Assembly (NCBI GenBank): GCA_003171295.1
Contig: PMYF01000564.1
Span: 2,875-9,296, forward strand
DNA: 6,422 nucleotides
Source of the DNA: Acidobacteriota bacterium
Lineage (GTDB): Bacteria; Acidobacteriota; Terriglobia; UBA7540
Direction: 5' to 3'
Positions within the stretch are counted from its first letter, which is position 1. Each line of letters begins with the position of its first letter. Positions 1-5,443 of the stretch are shown piece after piece. The position numbers were made by a program, and so were the translations under genes. A model generated the notes under the pieces. The model made no database searches, was not told where the DNA came from, and saw nothing but the letters and a program-made list of their open reading frames with translations.

Positions 1-501
1 GAGCCTTATTCTGTCACCAGCCAGAACGAACGCGGGGGCGAACTGTGGAAGCTACCCTTAGAGCTAAAGGGCGCGGAGGTGTCTCTGCGTGATCGGCAGG
101 GCAAGCCTTTCGCCACCCACCACCATTTCGGCAAAGGTCATGCCATCTACTTCGAGGCGGCGGTCACCCTGGGGTACTTCAAGCGCAATAATCCGGTGGT
201 GCAACATTGGATCATCGACCCCGCGGAGAAAGTCCAGGCCAATGCGCTGGTACAAGTCAAGAAGGCTCCTGGCACGGTCGGCTTCCGTGCCCTTCTTTAT
301 AGGTCCGGGCCCGTGACAATCCTGACCAACTGGGGCGATACGGCCAAGGTGGTCGTGAGTTTCCATGGCAATTACGCGGTCGCCGACGCGCTCACCGGCA
401 TACCCGTCGAGGTAACGCACGAGCAGGGGACAACCCTCGCCACCGTGAAGCTGCTCGCCGGGGTGGTAAGCGTGTTAAGAGCAAGTAAGGTCGCAAAATA
501 G
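1..501 (+). CDS. C-terminal part of a putative GH42-like glycoside hydrolase (partial, 5' end outside window)
   Basis: The frame is open from the first base and gives 166 residues before a TAA stop, so the gene starts upstream and only its end is seen. The middle carries a GKGHAIYFEA stretch followed by an aromatic-rich GYF segment, resembling the glutamine amidotransferase-like trimerisation domain of GH42 beta-galactosidases, where a GKG-[hydrophobic]-IY strand is typical. After it comes a beta-rich tail containing VTILTNWGD and a DALTG motif, like the C-terminal beta-sandwich of such enzymes (phrases of the type 'N-[FW]-[GS]-D/E' and 'D-[AVL]-L-[TS]-G'). The family would hydrolyse terminal sugars from oligosaccharides, but the catalytic barrel is not in the window, so substrate and activity cannot be judged. 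Codon use is GC-rich at third positions as in the genes downstream. Assignment is by motif memory; a distant GH or an unrelated protein with a similar tail is possible. Confidence 0.6.
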   Translation, partial: EPYSVTSQNERGGELWKLPLELKGAEVSLRDRQGKPFATHHHFGKGHAIYFEAAVTLGYFKRNNPVVQHWIIDPAEKVQANALVQVKKAPGTVGFRALLYRSGPVTILTNWGDTAKVVVSFHGNYAVADALTGIPVEVTHEQGTTLATVKLLAGVVSVLRASKVAK

Positions 502-677
502 GCCCAAGGGACGTTACAGTTGGGATGTGAAATCAAGAACTCATTCTAGTGGGTGCTCATCGCGTACGGCGTAGTGGCCGAATTTTGGATGCGACCAAAA
601 ATGCAAGAGGTTAAAGAATCTGTTCAGCCCGAATCTGCTGCATGTCACACTCCACTCCGGGATGCTACGCCGTCACC

Positions 678-818
678 ATGCGTCTTACACTCGATCCCTC
701 TCGTCTGCTGCTGATTTCGCTCGGCGGCTGCTTGAACCAACACCAACGAGAGGTGATCGATTACCTCGCGGAAGAGAATCGCGCGTTGCGGGAGCAAACC
801 GGAAGCAAGCGGCTACGA
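678..818 (+). pseudogene. Transposase (COG2801/rve-type) N-terminal fragment
   Basis: Residues reading LNQHQREVIDYLAEENRALREQ and then SKRLR (positions 732-818) match the conserved N-terminal helix of rve-type (DDE integrase core, COG2801) transposases, which usually read 'NxHQxxVIDYLxEENRVLREQLGxRRLR' and continue with a 'DDQRRRLA' segment. Here the match ends directly after KRLR and the frame continues into an S41 peptidase. The helix-turn-helix remainder and the whole DDE catalytic domain are missing, so the piece cannot be active. ATGs at 642 and 678 are both in frame, but neither has a recognisable ribosome binding site. The fragment marks an old mobile-element end in a mosaic of broken genes. 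Confidence 0.6.
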
Positions 819-1430
819 ATTCAAGAAGGCGATGCCGTGGAAACATTTGAGGGAGAAATTCAGAAGCTGATCGTCGAACTAAAAATCAGCCACATGGATT
901 TCTTCCACCACAGCCTGCTCAAGATCCCTCCCAATTACGCCATCGGCGCGACTTTCCAGCCGCACCGGGCCGACGGAAACAATTACTGGATGTTTCAAGA
1001 CCTTCACGAGATAGGCCCTGCCCACTTATCGGGTATGCACGCGGGAGACCTGCGCTTGGAAGTAGTGGGAAAGCCCGTTGAGCCCCCAGACCAACCGACC
1101 GTTAGGATGGGCGGGAGCTGCGATATAATCATCGAAAAACTGACTGGCGAGCGAGTTTCTCAGCCTCTTGGGATACCTCGGCCGAAATCAAAGTGGCATC
1201 CGATCATCCGCCCACGGTTGGTTTCTTCGTTCAAACCCGAACCCGACATCGGCCTGTTGAAGGCTGCAGGCTTCCCCGGTCAGGTCGGCATCGACGTGGC
1301 ACGCGAAATCGACGATGCCATCTCGAATCTGAGGGAGTGTACACGATTGATTGTGGACCTGCGCGGGAACCCCGGCGGTGGTGCCGGTGGACTTCGCTTA
1401 ATGAGTTACCTAACACCCGACAAGCTACCG
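819..1430 (+). pseudogene. S41 peptidase (C-terminal-processing/tricorn type) fragment without catalytic serine region
   Basis: About 204 codons in frame with the transposase piece upstream. In order: a helical segment ending SHMDFFHH; YAIGATFQ and WMFQDLHE, then GPAHLSGMHAGDLRLEV, which is a PDZ-like fold with its GD-L signature; and the start of the S41 catalytic core with VGIDVAREI, LIVDLRGNPGGG (GNPGGG at 1365-1382) and LRLMSYLTPDKLP. The DLRGNxGGG loop is a hallmark of S41 proteases. In this family the catalytic serine lies further on, in an S-A-[GS]-E type motif, followed by the lysine; neither is present because S41 similarity stops at about 1430, where a DksA-like piece begins in another frame. 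The true N-terminus is also missing. A functional protease can be excluded; what survives is a double-truncated relic, although the reading frame is still open, which points to fairly recent decay. Confidence 0.75.
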
Positions 1431-1632
1431 CGAACCTCGCGGGGATCCGGTCGATATGGCCGCAGGTGAAGCCAGCGCCACCGTACAGATGCGCCTAAAA
1501 CAGACTGATAGTAAGCTTTTGCGCGCCATCGAGGATGCCATGACGCGGATTCGGCAGGAGAGATTTGGCACCTGTGAAAAATGCGGGCAGCCGATTAGCA
1601 AGGCGCGCTTAGAAGCAGTGCCCTGAACCCGG
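1429..1632 (+). pseudogene. DksA/TraR-type zinc-finger protein fragment, interrupted in the finger
   Basis: Reading the frame that contains ATG 1456, the translation runs REPRGDPVDMA, a helical part with LLRAIEDAMTRI, and then FGTCEKCGQPISKARLEAVP before TGA at 1624-1626. This is the second half of a DksA/TraR protein: the coiled-coil arm ('LLRxIdeAlxRI') and the first CxxC of the zinc finger (C40 and C43 counted from ATG 1456), with the diagnostic GxPIxxxRLEAxP motif. In the family the next residues are usually W-T/A-R-x-C-x-x-C. Here the codons after EAVP are TGA, ACC, CGG, that is stop-T-R, so the tryptophan codon TGG appears changed to TGA, and homology ends just after at about 1632. The second CxxC is absent and zinc could not be held normally. 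The start is also lost: the preceding S41 piece runs straight into it. A 56-residue product from ATG 1456 is possible but lacks a clear ribosome binding site. Confidence 0.7.
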
Positions 1633-1656
1633 TGGCTCGACAGGCTCTGTTCACCG
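1630..1656. repeat. Compound hairpin at the DksA junction
   Basis: CGGTG (1630-1634) pairs with CACCG (1652-1656). Inside, GACAG (1639-1643) pairs with CTGTT (1647-1651, one G-U) around a three-base loop, leaving GCTC (1635-1638) as a bulge. It starts at the last bases of DksA similarity and may form one end of the inserted element. Confidence 0.5.
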
Positions 1657-1728
1657 TGCTGCCCCTACCACCCCGCCGCAGTGTCATGTCGCATCGGTCA
1701 GCCCGCCACCCGTCAAACTGCCTTCGCC

Positions 1729-1773
1729 CCGAACGAGAGGGTTCGGCCTCCAGACCCATTTTGTGTCGAGGCC
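1729..1773. repeat. Two adjoining hairpins
   Basis: CCGAAC (1729-1734) is the exact complement of GTTCGG (1741-1746), with a six-base loop. GGCCTC (1745-1750) is the exact complement of GAGGCC (1768-1773), with a 17-base loop. The two share bases 1745-1746, so they could stack on each other or alternate. No T-tract follows on either strand, so neither looks like a simple intrinsic terminator. Confidence 0.55.
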
Positions 1774-1816
1774 CCCTGTGGGTTCACTGGCGTTACGGCC
1801 CGATGACTCGCTCACC

Positions 1817-1888
1817 CCCCTGAGGATGGCTTGGTCGGTCGGCTTCCTCCGTTTCGTTTCCTCCACCGATGCGACCTAAGCTCAGGGG
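1817..1888. repeat. Long stepped hairpin, about 21 base pairs
   Basis: CCCCTGAG (1817-1824) pairs perfectly with CTCAGGGG (1881-1888). Going inward: CTT (1830-1832) with AAG (1878-1880), GGTCG (1833-1837) with CGACC (1872-1876), and GTCGG (1838-1842) with CCGAT (1866-1870, one G-U). The interruptions are an asymmetric five-base bulge at 1825-1829 and single-base bulges at 1877 and 1871. The apical loop (1843-1865) has the sequence TTCCTCC twice around GTTTCG. Several nested helices in register are unlikely by chance and typical of a maintained RNA or single-stranded DNA fold. Confidence 0.65.
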
Positions 1889-1931
1889 CATTTGGCTTTT
1901 ACCCCTATAGGACTGTCTTCCACTGAACATG

Positions 1932-1945
1932 CCAGCCTTCGCTGG
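1932..1945. repeat. Short tetraloop hairpin
   Basis: CCAGC (1932-1936) and GCTGG (1941-1945) form a perfect five-pair stem around a four-base loop. A smaller one follows: CTCC (1965-1968) with GGAG (1972-1975) around a three-base loop. Both lie inside the structured block and near its right edge. Confidence 0.45.
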
Positions 1946-1980
1946 ACGTACTCGTTCGCCAAAACTCCGCAGGAGCCTGA

Positions 1981-2085
1981 AATAATCAACTGGTGGCGGA
2001 GGGCAAGGTTCTCCAGTTGCAACCTTGCTTGAGTTTGAAACAAAGCTCGGATGCTGAACAATGCGAACAGCAGGGGAGTAGACAT
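1981..2085 (-). pseudogene. Transposase N-terminal fragment (minus strand)
   Basis: Reading the minus strand from ATG 2083-2085 gives MSTPLLFALFSIRALF and then QTQARLQLENLALRHQLII. The phrase LENLALRHQL is a strong signature of the N-terminus of rve/COG2801 transposases ('LQLENLALRHQLxVLRR'). Similarity stops after about 35 residues at 1981, where the structured block begins; helix-turn-helix and DDE core are missing. It is a different transposase type from the plus-strand fragment at 678-818, so at least two separate elements have left debris here. Its truncation point helps define the edge of the block at 1633-1976. Confidence 0.6.
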
Positions 2086-2177
2086 GGACGAGCAAAGCTA
2101 ACAACATCTCCGGAGAAGATCAACGATTTCAAGATTTCAAGATGAACGAGATTATTGGTAGAGACAGCTGCCCAGAA

Positions 2178-2194
2178 AGCGGGCCCGTCCCGCT
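2178..2194. repeat. GC-rich perfect hairpin
   Basis: AGCGGG (2178-2183) and CCCGCT (2189-2194) form a perfect six-pair stem with a five-base loop. No T-tract follows in either direction. It lies just upstream (on the minus strand) of the transposase fragment. Confidence 0.45.
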
Positions 2195-2235
2195 GGTGCC
2201 TCCTATCGGTGCTTGCGACCCAACGTGGCACACAA

Positions 2236-2256
2236 TCCGCACACATGTGCAGCGGA
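2236..2256. repeat. Inverted repeat around a CACATGTG palindrome
   Basis: TCCGC (2236-2240) pairs with GCGGA (2252-2256), and the spacer contains the perfect eight-base palindrome CACATGTG (2242-2249). It could be a dimeric protein-binding site or a hairpin; the sequence does not decide. Confidence 0.35.
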
Positions 2257-2337
2257 GACTAGGTTTTATTGGGGTTTTGAAGTGGTGCTACTGATCCGGA
2301 AGTCAGTGGTTCACGCGCCCGCCCGCCCATAAACATC

Positions 2338-2382
2338 TGATTCCGGGCAGCGGAACCTGCTCAAGCCGGCACTTGAGAATCA
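2338..2382. repeat. Nested inverted repeat
   Basis: TGATTC (2338-2343) is complementary to GAATCA (2377-2382), and CTCAAG (2360-2365) to CTTGAG (2372-2377) with a six-base loop; the two stems share base 2377. An alternative small hairpin, TTCCG (2341-2345) with CGGAA (2351-2355), competes with the outer stem. Confidence 0.4.
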
Positions 2383-2420
2383 ATCGCTTGCAGGGAGCCG
2401 AATGGCAGGGTTTTTGGGCA

Positions 2421-2505
2421 AGGGAATCCGCAGTCGTAGCCGCCTGTGGCTTGACGAGTTGCCATAAGCGCGGTTATGGCCGTTACACGACCAAGTGGAT
2501 TCCTT
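2421..2505. ncRNA. Candidate structured RNA: nested stem with two internal hairpins
   Basis: An outer stem of nine pairs joins 2421-2429 to 2497-2505 (the core GGAATCC with GGATTCC is perfect, plus one G-U and one A-U). Inside it, GTCGT (2433-2437) pairs with ACGAC (2487-2491). Inside that are two hairpins: AGCC (2438-2441) with GGCT (2448-2451), and GCCATAA (2461-2467) with TTATGGC (2474-2480), perfect with a six-base loop. The whole makes a three-way junction of 85 bases. The fold is about the size of a tRNA, with a seven-base core like an acceptor stem, but there is no T-loop consensus next to the 3' strand and no cloverleaf spacing, so a tRNA is unlikely. It lies about 270 bases before the DUF362 start, too far for a typical simple leader element. 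Family not recognised. Confidence 0.4.
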
Positions 2506-2704
2506 CGGGCTACGCCAGGTAAGCTCGCGGGGTTTTTCCAAGCAAACTACCTCTGTGCTTTGGCGGGAAGATAACCTTGACTTGCCAGCAGACCAGACGG
2601 CTTCCGGGCAACCCACGGATTATTGGTGTTGGCCTGTGTCCCTCTGCGGCTGCGGATGATGGTTTTACACCTTTTGAGGCATTACCTCCCAAGCAGAAAA
2701 TCTC

Positions 2705-2733
2705 TTGACGTGGGTTCGCCAGCGTTCTAGCGT
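2705..2733 (+). promoter_or_regulatory. Possible promoter for the DUF362 gene
   Basis: TTGACG at 2705-2710 matches five of six bases of the sigma-70 -35 consensus. A weak -10 candidate, TAGCGT at 2728-2733, follows after 17 bases and matches only three of six. A start near 2740 would leave a leader of about 38 bases. Confidence 0.25.
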
Positions 2734-2768
2734 AACGGCCGGTGGAATAATCCGCTGGACTCACTCGC

Positions 2769-2772
2769 GAGG
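2769..2772 (+). promoter_or_regulatory. Ribosome binding site of the DUF362 gene
   Basis: GAGG lies five bases before ATG 2778. It supports this start, which also places a Tat signal at the very N-terminus. Confidence 0.6.
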
Positions 2773-2777
2773 CAGAC

Positions 2778-4181
2778 ATGGACAATCGCTGCGATCGCCG
2801 TGGTTTCATCAAAATCATGGGTAGCGCGGCCGTGGCGCCTTACATGCTCCGGGCTACGGACGCAATGGCCTTTGGATACAGCAGCGCCTTTAGGCAGCCA
2901 CTCGACAAAATAGTGCTAGCCAGCAGCCCTATTCCCAACCTGCCCATTGGTGTGGGGAAAGGTCTTTATCCGGGACGGGTCGTTTGGGCGCATGACCCCA
3001 AGGCCACCAGTTGGCCGGGGCCGGGCCAGGGCCACTGGTGGGAAAGCAATCATACGAACCAGTCGGCAGTCGACGGCATGATTTCTGAGGCGATTCAGGG
3101 GCTCGGCGGTAAGCCTAACAATGCGAAAGCTTGGGAGGCCCTCATCCGACACTTCAACCAGACCCATGGCAACGGGAATGTCGGCTATAAGAGAGGGGAG
3201 AAGGTCACCATCAAGGTGAACCTCGTAGGCTGCATCATTGACGGCGGCGTCGATCCCAAGTCTTACGATCTTGTGCGTGGTCTCGATTATATGAACGCGT
3301 CGCCCCAGATGATCCTGGCTCTGCTGCGCCAACTCGTGCACGAAGCCGGCGTGCAGCCGCCAGACATTGCCGTGGGAGATCCGCTCGCCTTGTTCCCGAA
3401 TCAGTTTTATGGCCCTCTCTGCCGCGAGTTCCCCACCGTCCGCTATCTGGACCATGACGGCGGGAATGCAACCTATCCCCGAACCCGAGTGCAGTACTCA
3501 CCCATTCCGTTTTACTGGAGTTCCCGCCCCAGCCGGACAGCCCAGGACTACGTGCCGGTTCCTTACGCGGAAGCCAAGTACCTGATCAACATGGCAAATC
3601 TGAAGAGTCACTCCGGCGCGGGTGTCACGCTCTGCGCGAAGAATCATTACGGGTCGTTGATCAGGACGCCGCCCGACAAGGGTTACTACGACATGCATGT
3701 CAGCCTGCCAGAGGAAGTCCACGGCTCCGGCCATTACCGGGCTCTCGTGGACCTGATGGGGCACGCGCAGATGGGCGGGAAGACCCTGCTCTATTTAATT
3801 GATGGCCTGTATCCGGGGGTACACCCCATCGAACATGCTCCCCGCAAGTGGTCCCTTTACCCCTTCAATGGACAATGGGCTTCCAGCCTTCTCGCCTCCC
3901 AGGATCCCGTGGCTATCGATTCCGTGGCCTTCGATTTTCTCTGGGCTGAATGGAACGATTTCCCGCACATGTCGGGAGCCGACGACTACCTGCACGAAGC
4001 GGCACTGGCGGATCATCCGCCCTCGGGAACGTTCTACGATCCGGACCACGCTGCGAAGGTAACTCACTTGGCCAGCCTGGGAGTCCACGAGCACTGGAAC
4101 AACGCGCAGGAGAAGCAGTACAGCAAGAACCTGGGCAAGGGACAGGGCATCGAACTGGTTGGCGTTGGCCCCAGCGCTTAG
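2778..4181 (+). CDS. Tat-exported DUF362 domain protein
   Basis: A 467-residue protein. Residues 6-12 read DRRGFIK, a twin-arginine Tat motif (R7, R8), followed by a short hydrophobic stretch and an A-M-A site (29-31) for signal peptidase, so export of the folded protein is predicted. The mature part looks like DUF362 (PF04015): a KVTIKVNLVG strand, the signature from M272 on with NLKSH (274-278) and CAKNHYG (286-292), and a late DPVAIDSVAFDF segment, which in the family is commonly 'DPVAxDxxa'. No CxxCxxC ferredoxin cluster motif is present, unlike some DUF362 proteins that carry iron-sulfur domains. The biochemical role of this subfamily is not established; a cofactor- or substrate-binding role is only guesswork. 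The gene has its own ribosome binding site and precedes a second Tat-exported enzyme on the same strand, 152 bases away, so the two may share a job in the periplasm. Confidence 0.85.
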   Translation: MDNRCDRRGFIKIMGSAAVAPYMLRATDAMAFGYSSAFRQPLDKIVLASSPIPNLPIGVGKGLYPGRVVWAHDPKATSWPGPGQGHWWESNHTNQSAVDGMISEAIQGLGGKPNNAKAWEALIRHFNQTHGNGNVGYKRGEKVTIKVNLVGCIIDGGVDPKSYDLVRGLDYMNASPQMILALLRQLVHEAGVQPPDIAVGDPLALFPNQFYGPLCREFPTVRYLDHDGGNATYPRTRVQYSPIPFYWSSRPSRTAQDYVPVPYAEAKYLINMANLKSHSGAGVTLCAKNHYGSLIRTPPDKGYYDMHVSLPEEVHGSGHYRALVDLMGHAQMGGKTLLYLIDGLYPGVHPIEHAPRKWSLYPFNGQWASSLLASQDPVAIDSVAFDFLWAEWNDFPHMSGADDYLHEAALADHPPSGTFYDPDHAAKVTHLASLGVHEHWNNAQEKQYSKNLGKGQGIELVGVGPSA

Positions 4182-4294
4182 CCTCTACCGCGAAGAATTC
4201 TATGGGGTAAGCAAAAGAGCGTATCCTGCATAACCGTTGGGAGATTCTCCTTCCCACAATCACTCTTGGTTCAGGATCGCGTCACACCACTCAA

Positions 4295-4318
4295 AGTTCC
4301 AGCGAAGCGAGCTGGACT
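4295..4318 (+). promoter_or_regulatory. Leader hairpin before the mannonate dehydratase-like gene
   Basis: AGTTCCAGC (4295-4303) and GCTGGACT (4311-4318) form an eight-pair stem with one bulged base and a seven-base loop. It ends four bases before the AAAGGG ribosome binding site (4322-4327) of the gene starting at 4334. It could affect translation or mRNA stability. No T-tract follows, so it is not an intrinsic terminator of the upstream gene. Confidence 0.4.
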
Positions 4319-4333
4319 GCGAAAGGGCACACA

Positions 4334-5443
4334 ATGGACGCGGTATTTAACCCTTCACGGAGAGAGCTTGGAAAGAGGGTTTTTGGTGCCGCATTGGGAG
4401 GGGCGGCCTACTTCGCTTCACTGGGTAGGGGTTCTGCGACGACACACAGGAATGCGCCAGGGATCAAGATCGCCGTGCAATCTCCAGCGACCCCGACCGA
4501 CGACGATCTGCTGTTTCTGAAGCAGCTCGGCGCGGAGTACGTCAGTGTCGGATCGCCACCCGAGTTACGCACCGCCGAGGGTTTCCTACAAATCAAGAAG
4601 CGTTATGAGTCAGCCGGCATCACGGTCTGGAACATCGGCAACATGAGTGTTCACAACATGCCGGAAGTCACTCTGAAGCTGCCCGGACGAGACGCGAAGA
4701 TTGAAGAGTACAAGAGCTATCTCCGCAACCTGGGCAAGGCCGGGATCTACTACACCACTTACGCCCACATGGGCAACGGCATCTGGAGCAGCGGCCGAGC
4801 AGATAGCCGTGGCGCTCCGGCGAGAGAATTCGATATGGCAAGCCCCAATAGGGTCGGCTCCTGGGGTGATGCCAGGTTCTACGAGCCACTTTCCCACGGA
4901 CGCCGATACTCGGAGGACGAGATCTGGGACAACTACACCTACTTCATCAAACAGGTGGTCCCGGTTGCCGAGAATGAGGGCATCCGCATCGGCATCCATC
5001 CGGACGACCCCCCTGTGCCCGTGCTAGCCGGTGTTCCCCGCTGTATTTTCGGCAACTTTGCGGGCTACAAGCGCGCTTTCGAAATTGCCAACAGTCCCAA
5101 CGTCGGCACGTGCCTTTGCTGCGGAACCTGGCTGGAGGGTGGCTCGCTAATGGGCAAGGACGTGGTGGAGACCCTTCGTTACTTCGGTGCCCAGGGGAAG
5201 GTGTGGAAAATCCACTTCCGCAACGTCAGCGCGCCCCTGCCGCATTTTGTCGAGACTTTCATGGATAATGGGTACATGGACATGGACAAGATCACCAAGG
5301 CCCTGGTAGAAATCAAGTTTGACGGCATCATGATCCTTGACCACTCGCCTGACATGCTGGGGGGGAGATACGCCCAGACGGCTTACGGCGTGGCTTACAT
5401 GAAAGCGTCCCTGAAACGAGCGACCGAGGAAGCACGGGCATAG
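4334..5443 (+). CDS. Tat-exported mannonate dehydratase-like TIM-barrel protein (UxuA family homologue)
   Basis: A 369-residue protein. Residues 8-14 (SRRELGK) form a twin-arginine motif followed by the hydrophobic VFGAALGGAAYFASL, so Tat export is likely. The rest is a xylose-isomerase-like TIM barrel with strong mannonate dehydratase features: GIHPDDPPVPVLAGVPR (H222, D224, D225), CLCCGTWLEGG (C260, C262, C263), KIHFRN (H294, R296), the NGYMDM segment and LDHSPDM (D336, H337). UxuA enzymes (EC 4.2.1.8) dehydrate D-mannonate to 2-keto-3-deoxygluconate using a divalent metal held by Cys, His and Asp side chains; those listed are the likely equivalents. It is somewhat shorter than E. coli UxuA (394 residues) despite the leader, and around residues 135-160 it has HMGNGIWSSGR where classical UxuA has a 'YNFMP...DWxRT' region, so substrate may differ. 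The start is supported by AAAGGG (4322-4327), seven bases upstream of ATG. A sugar-acid dehydratase or epimerase acting outside the cytoplasm is the best reading. Confidence 0.85.
   Translation: MDAVFNPSRRELGKRVFGAALGGAAYFASLGRGSATTHRNAPGIKIAVQSPATPTDDDLLFLKQLGAEYVSVGSPPELRTAEGFLQIKKRYESAGITVWNIGNMSVHNMPEVTLKLPGRDAKIEEYKSYLRNLGKAGIYYTTYAHMGNGIWSSGRADSRGAPAREFDMASPNRVGSWGDARFYEPLSHGRRYSEDEIWDNYTYFIKQVVPVAENEGIRIGIHPDDPPVPVLAGVPRCIFGNFAGYKRAFEIANSPNVGTCLCCGTWLEGGSLMGKDVVETLRYFGAQGKVWKIHFRNVSAPLPHFVETFMDNGYMDMDKITKALVEIKFDGIMILDHSPDMLGGRYAQTAYGVAYMKASLKRATEEARA

Larger units (their letters stand above)
1633..1976. ncRNA. Candidate inserted structured RNA/DNA element (family unidentified)
   Basis: No reading frame here looks like a conserved protein, yet the stretch is tiled with perfect or near-perfect inverted repeats: 1630-1656, 1729-1746, 1745-1773, 1817-1888, 1932-1945 and 1965-1975. 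The longest fold (1817-1888) has about 21 base pairs. The block begins where DksA similarity ends (about 1632) and ends where a minus-strand transposase fragment ends (about 1981), so both flanks are interrupted genes; this suggests an inserted unit of about 345 bases. Density of hairpins resembles large structured RNAs such as group II intron domain I or HEARO/omega-type RNAs of IscB elements. Neither identification is established: no group II domain V, no reverse transcriptase and no IscB/IsrB reading frame was found. Which strand is transcribed is unknown; the minus strand puts purine-rich GGAGGAA sequences in the main loop. Confidence 0.4.
2086..2777. other. Gene-free stretch upstream of the DUF362 gene
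   Basis: Almost 700 bases without a convincing protein-coding frame. Short open frames exist on the minus strand, but none shows a recognisable domain and their codon use is unremarkable. The stretch contains many inverted repeats (2178-2194, 2236-2256, 2338-2382, 2421-2505 and CCAAGC 2538-2543 with GCTT-GG 2557-2563) and a possible promoter near 2705-2733. It is probably decayed mobile DNA, perhaps with one or more structured RNAs. Confidence 0.5.

Noticed and set aside
1633..1976. Definite group II intron or HEARO/IscB omega RNA
   Set aside because: Hairpin density fits, but no domain V sequence, no reverse transcriptase and no IscB/IsrB frame is seen; kept only as a hypothesis.
1793..2107. 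104-codon minus-strand open frame across the structured block
   Set aside because: It has no domain match and passes through the long hairpin; composition follows the inverted repeats, not protein constraint.
2421..2505. tRNA gene
   Set aside because: The seven-pair outer stem and the length are tRNA-like, but there is no T-loop consensus beside the 3' strand, no D-loop GG and no anticodon arm at the expected spacing.
2916..3455. 179-codon minus-strand open frame
   Set aside because: It lies wholly opposite the DUF362 gene, which has a ribosome binding site, a Tat signal and family motifs.
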